From Paenibacillus sp. JDR-2 (GTDB taxonomy: Bacteria; Bacillota; Bacilli; Paenibacillales; Paenibacillaceae): a stretch of 64,000 nt of DNA. Both the position numbers and the translations under genes were made by a program. This document shows positions 56,365 through 64,000 of the stretch, piece by piece (the stretch's first letter is position 1; each line of letters opens with the position of its first letter). The notes under the pieces were generated by a model. That model had not been told where the DNA came from. It ran no database searches and saw nothing but the letters and a program-made list of their open reading frames with translations. Where the stretch lies: NCBI RefSeq assembly GCF_000023585.1, contig NC_012914.1:6269501-6333500 (forward strand). Reading direction: 5' to 3'.

Positions 56365-56387
56365 ACTCGCAATGGACCTGTCTGCTC

Positions 56388-58463
56388 TTAGCCTTCTTGG
56401 CTGAACTTCTCCTCCAGCCGCCGGGCGAGCTCGTCGTCCGGGAGCGGATTGCGATGGGTATTTTCCAGGTAGATATGCTTCTCGGTTTCCGGCATCAGAT
56501 ACTCCTTGTACCAGAGGAACATGTCCGGGCTGTCACCGTGCAGCCGCAGGAACTTGCGGGCCGTCTCGCAGTGGTCAACCGTATTGGCAATGTTGGTTAA
56601 CCAGTCCGCGCGATAGAAGTTCTCCCACCGGCCTGCCGCCGCGCGGTCAAGCGCTGCTCTTCCCGCCGAGAAATCCCATACCGCATGGGAGGCATGGATA
56701 AATGCCTGTGGAAATCGTCCCGCGTGATAGCTCTCGTAAGCGGCACAAATCGCGGCAAGCCCTTTGCATCCGCTAAGATGCAGCTCGATCTGGACAAGCA
56801 GCTGTACCTCCAGCCGATGGCGTTGCTCTTCCGGCAATCGCGCCGCAATTAAGCAGCCCTCCTCGTAAAGCTGCGTCCAGCCCGGTATTGCCTGCTTCGC
56901 TTTCCCCCTGAACCAGCGTACCTGCTCGAGGAACGGAATATCCCCTGCCGCCCAGATGAGGCGGGTGTTGGTATCCGTTCGTCCTTGAAGCCAATGTCCC
57001 ACAATCAAACGTGCCGGATGATGATAGAATTCATCTCCAGCCTTATCATCCGTATTTGGTCCGTAAGGGATCGTATTGGCGGCATAATTCTTGTACAGCT
57101 GACCAATAACCTCCCGTTCATCCGCATAATACCGTTCCACAAACAAGCGCAGCTCCGCATCCGCGTCCCCCACACCGTCCCGCCATAACTTCGCGCAAAG
57201 ATCAAGCGTATAGAGATGCGGCAGAATGTTGCCGGAATTGACGAGCAGATACTCGTCCGCGCCCGCGTCAAAGGCTTGCCCAAGTTCATCCGCAATAAGT
57301 TCGGCTGGCGCGGGAAACATCGTCAGATGGTTCGAGGCCTGAAGATCATGGAACGTCACATGGTAATAGACGCCGTTCTTCCCTTCATCCCCGCTATCCG
57401 GCAGCGCCCGTACCCGCAGATTCAGATTGCCGTGACGCCGCGATACCATCTTGCCGTAGCCGTTATCCGCCCAAATCTTGATAACCCCTTCCGGCACCTC
57501 AATATGGCCCTGCTTGTACAGCTCGGCGATCTCTCCGTACATCGCCATGGAACAGACCGGCTGCTCGACCTGCCCGGCAATCATATCGTATTGCCGCTGA
57601 ACAACGGAGGAGATCAGCTTCCCGCGCTTCTCCGGCGTATCGAAGGCCGGATCGTTTTCCCAGAACGGCTTGTCGCCTTGGCCCCGGAATGAGAGCACCC
57701 ACACGATCTTGTCGTTTTTCTGATGCTCAATTGCTTCCCGCCACAGCTGCTCGAATAGCTCCGGATGCTCCTTATAGCTTGCCTGCTTGCCCGGAAAAGC
57801 CCGCAGGAACATCTCCGCGCCAAGCGGCTCCGCATGATGATGCGTCAGCCATAGCCCCATCTCCGCCGCAAGCTTGGCATGAATGCCGGACTTCGGCAGG
57901 TCGGTGCCCGGAATAACCATATTGCCGCCGCAACGGAGCAAAGCTTCAAACACCGGCGCCCATACTTCCGCCCCGGGAGGATATTCTTCCTTCCAGCCGA
58001 TCAGGCATACCTCGTCATTCACAAACCAGCCGCGGTAGCGAACCTTTGGCTTAAGGCTCGCATAAGGAGCAGCCTGTATCTCGATGGCATCGCGCCTCAC
58101 CGGAGGCAGTTCCGCCCAGAACCAGAACGGATCGACGCCCAGCACCTGCTTACTGTAATGCAAAAGCCCGTAAACGATACCTAGTTCATCCCGGCCGACA
58201 ATGTGCAATTGGCCTCCCTTTTCTCCGTCTGCGAACTGAAAGCTAAAGCCCTCCGCCCACGCCGGACAGCTATCTCCCTCTTCCGCGTAACGGACAACAA
58301 TGGCTGCCCGGTCTCCTCCGCCAAGCTTAGGCGCCGCTCCAAACACCGCCTCATGGTCTCGCGCAATCATGTTCCAGACATGCTGAATTGGCGTACTCCA
58401 GCCGGTACGAACGTCATATTCCGTTGCCGCATGAACCGTTAACCCGCCTAACCGATCTCTCAT
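56388..58463 (-). CDS. GH115 family glycosidase, probably xylan alpha-1,2-glucuronidase
   Basis: A 691-residue enzyme most like family GH115, which removes (4-O-methyl)glucuronic acid side chains from xylan. The TIM-barrel region carries YRGWFVNDE near residue 143, GGNMVIPGTDLPKSG, SMAMYGEIAELYKQG and IKIWADNGYGKMVSRR near 345, then YHVTFHDLQASNHLTM, all GH115-like landmarks. It has no signal peptide, so it works on imported oligosaccharides. It is the distal gene of an importer and two-component cluster. The C-terminal domain beyond residue 540 is helical. Confidence 0.8.
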   Translation of the reverse strand: MRDRLGGLTVHAATEYDVRTGWSTPIQHVWNMIARDHEAVFGAAPKLGGGDRAAIVVRYAEEGDSCPAWAEGFSFQFADGEKGGQLHIVGRDELGIVYGLLHYSKQVLGVDPFWFWAELPPVRRDAIEIQAAPYASLKPKVRYRGWFVNDEVCLIGWKEEYPPGAEVWAPVFEALLRCGGNMVIPGTDLPKSGIHAKLAAEMGLWLTHHHAEPLGAEMFLRAFPGKQASYKEHPELFEQLWREAIEHQKNDKIVWVLSFRGQGDKPFWENDPAFDTPEKRGKLISSVVQRQYDMIAGQVEQPVCSMAMYGEIAELYKQGHIEVPEGVIKIWADNGYGKMVSRRHGNLNLRVRALPDSGDEGKNGVYYHVTFHDLQASNHLTMFPAPAELIADELGQAFDAGADEYLLVNSGNILPHLYTLDLCAKLWRDGVGDADAELRLFVERYYADEREVIGQLYKNYAANTIPYGPNTDDKAGDEFYHHPARLIVGHWLQGRTDTNTRLIWAAGDIPFLEQVRWFRGKAKQAIPGWTQLYEEGCLIAARLPEEQRHRLEVQLLVQIELHLSGCKGLAAICAAYESYHAGRFPQAFIHASHAVWDFSAGRAALDRAAAGRWENFYRADWLTNIANTVDHCETARKFLRLHGDSPDMFLWYKEYLMPETEKHIYLENTHRNPLPDDELARRLEEKFSQEG

Positions 58464-58508
58464 CTCTCCATCTCCAATCCCCGTCTTAAAAAACTCCCCT
58501 TAAAACCA

Positions 58509-58540
58509 AGAGGACCGGCCAAAGTATCGGCCAATCCTCT
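58509..58540 (-). terminator. Hairpin between the SBP and GH115 genes
   Basis: AGAGGA...GGCC pairs with GGCC...TCCTCT in a 32-base interrupted stem, followed on the minus strand by TGGTTTTAA. It could partly terminate or stabilise the upstream mRNA. Confidence 0.45.
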
Positions 58541-58567
58541 ATATTCTTATTGCTTATTTCTTATTTC

Positions 58568-59917
58568 TTATTTCTTAGCTTCTTCCGCATATTTAGCGGC
58601 AACCTTCATCAACTCGTCATACGCTTCGTCCGGTGTCGACTGGTCGTATTGCAGCTTCTCGACAACCGTTTTGTAATCATTCTTGAAGCTGCCCCAGCCT
58701 TTAGGGTCGTTAATAAACGTTTGAGCGTCAGGCGTTACTTTGCTCAAGAAATCGAGGGATACTTTATCCGCGTCGCTAAAGGTTGGCTCAATTGCCGTAA
58801 CGACCTTGGAGTTTACCGGCGTGCCGCGCGTCAAACCAAGCGTTTTGCCTGCTTCTTCATTGTTGATGAACCAATCCACGAACTCAGTCGCTGCGGCCTG
58901 ATGCTTGGACTGCGCGTTAACGCTCCAGAACATGCTAGGCTTCAGCCAGCCGCCGGACTCCGTGCCTTTAGGCATCGAAGCGTAACCAAATGCACCCGGC
59001 TTCAAAGCTTCAATCGCGCTGACCTGGTTGGAGAACAAGTGACGCGCAACCGCGCTGCCGTTAATGACGCTGTCCAGCTGCGGATCAAGCTCTTTATCCG
59101 TAGTCGTAATATCGGCCGGCGTCAGAATGCCCTTCTTGCGAAGCTCGCCCATCTTGGTCATGTAATCGATCCAAGTGGCTTTATCGATAGCCAAGTTGCC
59201 TTGCGCGTCAAAGATATAGCCTTTGCCTTGGCTGTATTGGTAGGAAGTATAATCAACCAGATCGGCGCTTTGGTCTACGAATACGTATTTGTCTTTGCCA
59301 AGCTTTGCTTTAGCCGCTTCGCCAAAGGCAAAGAATTCGTCCCAGCTCCAGCCGAAGGTTGGCGCGGTCAATCCAAGCTTCTCGACAACCGTCTTATCGT
59401 ATACCATGCCCAGAGCGGCAACACCCAGCGGAATGGCATACAGCGTACCGTTTACTTTACCGCCGTCTACGGTAGCCGGATCAATATCCGCTACGTTCAG
59501 ATCCTTCAGGTCCGCGAGCAGGCTGCGGCCGGCATAATCATTTACGTAAGCGGCATCCATCTGAATAATGTCCGGCGCGTTTTTCGCCGAATATTGAACA
59601 GCCAGCTTATCGTAGTAGCCGTCCCAGCCGGAGAATTGAGTCTGGAACGTAACGTTTGGATGAAGAGCCTTATATTGATCAAGCGCTTTAAGCGTTGCGT
59701 CATGACGCGGCTGCGAGCCCCACCATGCAATCGTCAGCGTTACCGGCTCGTCATTGCTTGCCGCTCCGCCGTTATTGCTCGCTGCGGCGTCGCTTGGCGC
59801 CGCGCTGTCCGTTGGCGTATTGTTGGAGTTGCCTCCATTGCTGCCGCAAGCTGCGGATGTAACCATCATAAGAGTTAAAGCGGTTGCAAGAATCCCTTTT
59901 TTAGTAGCCTTCTTCAC
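58568..59917 (-). CDS. Sugar-binding lipoprotein of the GH115 cluster
   Basis: A 449-residue family-1 solute-binding protein. GTG 59917 with GGGGGT upstream is the start. The lipobox SAAC sets the anchored cysteine at residue 24, followed by a Ser/Asn/Ala-rich linker (residues 26-55). The body starts TLTIAWWGSQPRHDATLKAL and contains TEFVDWFINNEEAGKTLG. It lies between the response regulator and the GH115 gene and would bind the aldouronic or xylo-oligosaccharide taken up by the two permeases upstream. Confidence 0.9.
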   Translation of the reverse strand: MKKATKKGILATALTLMMVTSAACGSNGGNSNNTPTDSAAPSDAAASNNGGAASNDEPVTLTIAWWGSQPRHDATLKALDQYKALHPNVTFQTQFSGWDGYYDKLAVQYSAKNAPDIIQMDAAYVNDYAGRSLLADLKDLNVADIDPATVDGGKVNGTLYAIPLGVAALGMVYDKTVVEKLGLTAPTFGWSWDEFFAFGEAAKAKLGKDKYVFVDQSADLVDYTSYQYSQGKGYIFDAQGNLAIDKATWIDYMTKMGELRKKGILTPADITTTDKELDPQLDSVINGSAVARHLFSNQVSAIEALKPGAFGYASMPKGTESGGWLKPSMFWSVNAQSKHQAAATEFVDWFINNEEAGKTLGLTRGTPVNSKVVTAIEPTFSDADKVSLDFLSKVTPDAQTFINDPKGWGSFKNDYKTVVEKLQYDQSTPDEAYDELMKVAAKYAEEAKK

Positions 59918-60031
59918 TATATATACCCCCTTGCGCTAGACTGATCTAGCGGTGATAACTGAATCTTACCACCCGTCAAATTGACCGTATAGAAGAGTAA
60001 TGAACACAAAACTTTCAGTATTCATTACAAT

Positions 60032-61297
60032 TTATTGCTTCATTAATTCGCTTGGCGTAACGCCGCAGTACTTTTTAAATAACGTGGTGAAATAAGGAAC
60101 ATTCTGGTAGCCCACCATCTCCGAAACCTCGTAAATCAGGTGTTTGCCTTCGAGCAGAAGCACCTTGGCTTTCTCGATTCGGACCCGGATGACATAGTTG
60201 GTGAACGTCTCGCCTGTCACTTTTTTGAACAATTGATTCAAGTAGTTCTTCGAGATATACAGCTGGGAGGCAAGCTGCTCGAGCGTAATATCCTCCGCAT
60301 AATGGGTATGCACATATTCGATCATGTACTGAACGGCTTTACGGTGCTTCTCGTGAATGGTGTTAAAAGACAGCTCGGTTGCCTGCGGCTCTTCCGCCTG
60401 CTGCTCCCGATCCGGATCCTCCAGCAGCCCTTGCAGGGCTTCATCGCAGGAAGCCTTGATCTCCTGCCAGGAGTCCTTGGTCCGGCCGAGGCCAAATCTT
60501 GCGTCGAGGCCAATATAGCTCTTGAGGTAGTTAATAATTAACCCGCCTAGCCGTTCAGCAGCCGACGCTGTATGCAGAGCATCCGTACCCGGCTCCGAGC
60601 GAAGCAGCACGGCCGCATAATTGCCGAACAGCCATACAAAGCTTGCGGTGCGCCACTCCCCTAAAAGCACTTCCTCGCTTATATTGGCGACGGCAAACCG
60701 GAACAGGTTCCAGTCCGCAATCGATATGTTGCGGGTCCGTTCCGTCCACGCCACTTCAAGAACCATAACGGTAAACTGCTTATCCCGCCATTCCGATAAC
60801 GCTGCCGGCAGCTCCTCCGGCTGGGTCAAGCCGTTCAGAATCGACGCCGTCCATTCCTCCTGCCTCCAGTTCTTCGCCGGATAGCTTGGCTCTTCGGTCT
60901 GCTCAAGCCGCTGCAAATACGTCTCCTCCAGCTTGTGAATCGTCTCCGCAAGCACCTGCCGGATCTGATCCACCGTAACCGGCTTCGTCAAATAATCGTC
61001 TACCCCAAGGCGCAGAGCCGTGCGGGCATATTCAAAATCATTGTAGCCGCTCAAGATGACGAACCGTCCCGTGAACGATTGATGCTTCAACGCTTCGATC
61101 ATTTGAATCCCGTTCATCTCGGGCATGTAAATATCGGTCAGCACGATATCCGGATTAACCTCTTCGATCAGCTTAAGACCCGCTTCCCCGTCTATTGCGT
61201 CGCCGGCAAATTCCGCATCAAGCTCCTCCCACGGAATCGCTTTGCGGAGTCCTCTTACAACCTGAAAATCGTCATCGATGATCACTATTTTCCACAT
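60032..61297 (-). CDS. YesN-like AraC-type response regulator
   Basis: A 421-residue response regulator. The receiver domain begins MWKIVIIDDDFQVVRGL, with Asp in VLTDIYMPEMNG (about residue 55). A central variable region of about 180 residues follows. The C-terminal AraC DNA-binding domain has ITLEQLASQLYISKNYLNQLF and EVSEMVGYQNVPYFTTLFKK. This is the YesN type, which controls carbohydrate import genes. It overlaps the kinase gene by 26 bases and precedes the SBP gene, whose transcription it probably activates. Confidence 0.93.
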   Translation of the reverse strand: MWKIVIIDDDFQVVRGLRKAIPWEELDAEFAGDAIDGEAGLKLIEEVNPDIVLTDIYMPEMNGIQMIEALKHQSFTGRFVILSGYNDFEYARTALRLGVDDYLTKPVTVDQIRQVLAETIHKLEETYLQRLEQTEEPSYPAKNWRQEEWTASILNGLTQPEELPAALSEWRDKQFTVMVLEVAWTERTRNISIADWNLFRFAVANISEEVLLGEWRTASFVWLFGNYAAVLLRSEPGTDALHTASAAERLGGLIINYLKSYIGLDARFGLGRTKDSWQEIKASCDEALQGLLEDPDREQQAEEPQATELSFNTIHEKHRKAVQYMIEYVHTHYAEDITLEQLASQLYISKNYLNQLFKKVTGETFTNYVIRVRIEKAKVLLLEGKHLIYEVSEMVGYQNVPYFTTLFKKYCGVTPSELMKQ

Positions 61298-63026
61298 GCA
61301 GCCGTTCCCCTTTCTGCTTAAGCGTCTCCAGCCTCGGAAGACGAATGCTCGCTTCGGTTCCGCCCTCCGGCGAATTGCTTAACGTAAAGCCGTACTTGTT
61401 GCCAAACAGAGCTTCGATCCTCTCCCGCACATTGCGGAGCCCGTAGCCGCCTTTTGCGCTCCGCTTCTCCTGCCAGTCCTCGCGCAGCTTACGCCCGTCG
61501 TCCCGGATGACAATAAGCAGCTGATCAAAGCCGACGCTTACGACAATATCGAGCGAAGCCTGCTGCTTCCCGTGAAAGCCGTGCACAAACGCATTCTCGA
61601 CAAACGGCTGCAAAATAACCTTGGGCACATACAGCTTGCCCGCTTCCTCCGGCACGTTCAGCGTGTACGTAAGCCGGTCCTCCCAGCGGATTTTCTGGAA
61701 TTGCAGGTAGCTCTCGATATGAGTCAGCTCCTCCGTTAAGGGAACCAGACTATTCGTATTCGTCAACGACAACCGGAAAAACTGCCCCAAATGCGACAGC
61801 ATGCTGCTAATCTGCGGTTGATCGGCCTCAATGGCCATCCAGTTCACCTGATCAAGCGAGTTATATAAAAAATGAGGATTAATCATCATCTGCAAGGCTT
61901 TAATCTCCGCCGCTCGCTGCTGCTCATGCTTCTCCTCCAGCGTACCGTACAGCTGCTCGATCCGGGAAAGAAGCTTGTCATACCCTTGGAAAAGCGTGCC
62001 GAATTCGTTCTTGTAATCCGCCGGCAGCGGAACCCTTTTGTTCAGGGAGAAATTGCTCATCGCCTTCAGCAAAAGCCCGATTGGCTTGATGAATTGACGC
62101 GACAGGAACACGGCAAGCAGCAAGATCAGAATAATCGTCACGATGCCAAAAGCAAGAATCGTCCTTGTCTGCTTCAGACTGCCGGCCGTAATCTGCCTCC
62201 AGGAGGTCACCTCCAGCAGCGACCATTTGGAATCAAGCGAGGAGGTCCAGACAAGGAACTCGTCTCCGGTCCGCTTCGCGCCGGAGTTCTTTTGCTCCAG
62301 CTGCTCCTTGATTTCCGCTTGGTGACTCGTGAAGAAATCCGCTTTGCCGATATAGGTAATCAGCTTGCCGGTTGCGTCAAGCAGCGCCAGATTCGACCTG
62401 CTGTCCTCGGTTGTTATAAGGGATTGGAAGTCCGGAACCTTGACGTTAAAGACCATAACGGCAAACGCCCGGTTGAACCGGTTATAGACCTTGCGAGCAT
62501 AGCTGATGACAGGCGTATCGCCGTTATTGGTCTTAATAATACGCTCGCTTACCCACGCTTCATCCGAATGCTCCAGATCCTTATACCAAGCTTCCTTTTC
62601 GATTCCGTCCAGCGGCAGAAACTGTACAAATTCCTGCACGTTATAGGATGGAGTCAGATCGGAATAGACATGGATGGAATGCACAATCGGCATGCCAAAA
62701 ACAAAGTTGTTGAGCTGTGCCCGGATGCCCGCCTGTCCGCGAACCTGGTCATATTTATTGCCGCCGGACATTTCCTCGTACATATTGGTAAAGTTGAGCG
62801 AAGCCGTATTGGAGCTCTGCTCAATATCCTTCAGATTGGTCGTCAGCTTCTTATGAATCTCCACCAGCACCTTCTGCTGATAGTAGGACGTGTTATCGGC
62901 GATCTCTTTGGAGCCGTTATAGTAGCTGAACGATACGACAATGGCTACGAGAATCGTAACGATAAGGGCAAAACCAAAAAAGAATACGTATTCGATTCGC
63001 ATGGTCTTGAACGGATTAAGTCGCAA
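61272..63026 (-). CDS. YesM-like sensor histidine kinase
   Basis: A 584-residue membrane sensor. One membrane helix is near residue 15-35 (FFFGFALIVTILVAIVVSF), followed by an extracellular dCache-like domain of about 250 residues, a second helix (LAFGIVTIILILLLAVFL), and a HAMP region. The His_kinase domain has the phosphoacceptor site MINPHFLYNSLDQVNWMA, then the ATPase motifs VIRDDGRKL and GLRNVRERIE. GGGAGG is best spaced for TTG 63026, so I reject the longer frame from 63080. It likely senses the extracellular oligosaccharide or its binding protein. Confidence 0.9.
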   Translation of the reverse strand: MRLNPFKTMRIEYVFFFGFALIVTILVAIVVSFSYYNGSKEIADNTSYYQQKVLVEIHKKLTTNLKDIEQSSNTASLNFTNMYEEMSGGNKYDQVRGQAGIRAQLNNFVFGMPIVHSIHVYSDLTPSYNVQEFVQFLPLDGIEKEAWYKDLEHSDEAWVSERIIKTNNGDTPVISYARKVYNRFNRAFAVMVFNVKVPDFQSLITTEDSRSNLALLDATGKLITYIGKADFFTSHQAEIKEQLEQKNSGAKRTGDEFLVWTSSLDSKWSLLEVTSWRQITAGSLKQTRTILAFGIVTIILILLLAVFLSRQFIKPIGLLLKAMSNFSLNKRVPLPADYKNEFGTLFQGYDKLLSRIEQLYGTLEEKHEQQRAAEIKALQMMINPHFLYNSLDQVNWMAIEADQPQISSMLSHLGQFFRLSLTNTNSLVPLTEELTHIESYLQFQKIRWEDRLTYTLNVPEEAGKLYVPKVILQPFVENAFVHGFHGKQQASLDIVVSVGFDQLLIVIRDDGRKLREDWQEKRSAKGGYGLRNVRERIEALFGNKYGFTLSNSPEGGTEASIRLPRLETLKQKGERLHVENSDHR

Positions 63027-63100
63027 GCCTATTCCTCCCGGCCTTGGAATGCAAAGAGAGCTGCGAAAAACGCAGCTCAATGCTTATATGGGCAACAATA

Positions 63101-63949
63101 TTATCCTTTGAGAGCCCCTGCGGACATCCCTTCGACGAAGTGGCGCTGCGCGAGGAAGAAGATCACGACGGACGGCACAATCGAGCACAAAGACATGGCC
63201 AGCAATTGTCCCCAAGGCACGGAGCCCTGCGAATCAATAAACAGCTTCAAAGCAAGGTTGATGGTGTAATGATTAATGCTATTAATATATAACATCTGTC
63301 CAAAGAAATCATCCCAGTTCCAGAGGAAGCAATAGATCATAACCGTGACCAGCGCCGGCTTAACGAGCGGGATCATAATGCGCCAGTAGATGCCAAACCA
63401 CGAGCATCCGTCGATTTTGGCCGCTTCATCCAGCTCCTTCGGAACGGACCGCATAAATTGGACGAGCAGGTAAATAAAGAAAGGACCGCCAATCCCGCCG
63501 GCAAGCAGATGGGGAATGTAGAATGGCAGGTACGTGTTGATCCAGCCCCATTTGCTGAACATGACATACTGCGGTACAACCGTAACCTGCGTTGGCAGCA
63601 TCAGCGTTACGAGCATAATGGCAAACCACATTTTCCGAAGCGGAAAATCCAGACGGGCAAAGGCAAACGCAACAAGGCTGCAGGCTACCACGCTCGTGAA
63701 CAGGATCCCGATAATCAATTCGAAGGTGTTGACGTAAAAATGGGTAAACGTAAAGTTTGGCGTCGAGACCCAGCCATCCGAGAAGTTGGCCCAATGCGGC
63801 ACCTTCGGGAAAAGATTAGCCGATCTCATCTCTTCGTTTGTTTTCAAGGATGCTCCAACCCACCAGAAGATCGGATACATCATAATCAAGCTGATAATCA
63901 GGAGAGAAGCATGGTTAAAGAAACGGTTGTATAATCTGGCTGCTTTCAT
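63101..63949 (-). CDS. Sugar ABC permease, MalG type
   Basis: A 282-residue permease with six membrane helices. The EAA loop is KELDEAAKIDGCSWFGIYWR near residue 187, and the C-terminus RHFVEGMSAGALKG is that of the MalG group. Its ATG overlaps the stop of the preceding permease gene (TAATG), and GGAGGG lies within that gene. It works with that partner and the SBP at 58568. No ATPase gene is seen in this part, so a shared MsmX-like ATPase is expected. Confidence 0.93.
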   Translation of the reverse strand: MKAARLYNRFFNHASLLIISLIMMYPIFWWVGASLKTNEEMRSANLFPKVPHWANFSDGWVSTPNFTFTHFYVNTFELIIGILFTSVVACSLVAFAFARLDFPLRKMWFAIMLVTLMLPTQVTVVPQYVMFSKWGWINTYLPFYIPHLLAGGIGGPFFIYLLVQFMRSVPKELDEAAKIDGCSWFGIYWRIMIPLVKPALVTVMIYCFLWNWDDFFGQMLYINSINHYTINLALKLFIDSQGSVPWGQLLAMSLCSIVPSVVIFFLAQRHFVEGMSAGALKG

Positions 63950-64000
63950 TATTTCTTCCCTCCTTGGTTTTCATAGAACACCCAATATTTCGAAGTGCCG
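63949..64000 (-). CDS. C-terminal end of an upstream sugar ABC permease (partial)
   Basis: The last 16 codons of an open frame ending in TAA at 63949-63951 read GTSKYWVFYENQGGKK. The overlap with the next permease gene and the similarity to tails of LplB/MalF-type permeases identify it as the partner permease, cut by the window edge. Confidence 0.7.
   Translation of the reverse strand, partial: GTSKYWVFYENQGGKK

Noticed and set aside
58550..59878. Plus-strand open frame of 442 codons
   Set aside because: Antisense to the sugar-binding lipoprotein gene, which has a proper lipobox and ribosome site.
61872..63269. Plus-strand open frame of 465 codons
   Set aside because: Antisense to the YesM-like kinase and the permease; Arg/Gln-rich shadow sequence with no start signals.

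Overview
The window looks like the chromosome of a spore-forming, plant- or soil-associated Firmicute, most likely Paenibacillus or a close relative. The support is a complete gerA-type spore germination operon, strong Gram-positive ribosome-binding sites (AGGAGG type) with many TTG/GTG starts, LplABC-like and YesMN-like sugar uptake modules, large polysaccharide hydrolases, lipoproteins with classic lipoboxes, and CcpA-type cre sites. This is inference from gene content; no 16S gene is present. I see no prophage, transposase, tRNA, rRNA or CRISPR.

Layout. 1-6.1 kb: an sdpRI-like immunity pair cut by the left edge, a TetR/MATE efflux pair with three operators, and a PadR-pentapeptide-DrrAB-like ABC operon. 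6.1-13.7 kb: galactokinase, a VOC protein, an orphan solute-binding lipoprotein, a 51-residue membrane peptide, DinB and MsrAB, and a NarL-type two-component system. 13.8-17.9 kb: a 1364-residue GH81 beta-1,3-glucanase with four discoidin-like domains. 17.9-18.4 kb: palindromic repeat array A. 18.4-21.8 kb: a UDP-uronic acid operon (Ugd, UDP-glucuronate 4-epimerase, GT2, LAB_N protein). 22-26.3 kb: MarR, a Nudix pseudogene, a nucleotidyltransferase-histidine phosphatase fusion, and a Crp-like regulator next to flavohemoglobin, whose promoter carries two TGTGA-N6-TCAC(A/T) sites. 26.4-29.3 kb: a two-gene AAA+ ATPase / metallopeptidase-VWA system. 29.4-33.1 kb: small enzymes and stress genes.

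33.2-40.9 kb: a GH35 beta-galactosidase, ABC importer and LacI regulon with paired operators and a perfect cre site. 41.1-45.9 kb: an NAD salvage operon (PncA, PncB, NadD, NadE) next to its likely repressor NrtR, with NrtR-box-like dyads. 46-50.2 kb: gerA-gerC-small-gerB. 50.3-51.6 kb: an unassigned lipoprotein/membrane operon. 51.7-55.9 kb: VOC, an ECF42-like sigma factor between two DGPF/YCII proteins, an alpha/beta hydrolase and YbaK. 56.0-56.4 kb: palindromic repeat array B. 56.4-64.0 kb: a GH115 alpha-glucuronidase with an ABC importer and a YesMN-like two-component system, cut by the right edge.

The theme is degradation and uptake of plant or fungal polysaccharides (beta-1,3-glucan, galactosides, glucuronoxylan) with local regulators. 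The most unusual non-coding feature is the family of palindromes built on the arm TTAAGGTCCCT, which forms two multi-copy arrays about 38 kb apart and includes a 124-bp-period tandem duplication. The most unusual proteins are the NTase-phosphatase fusion and the VWA protein with a duplicated, half-degenerate metallopeptidase module.
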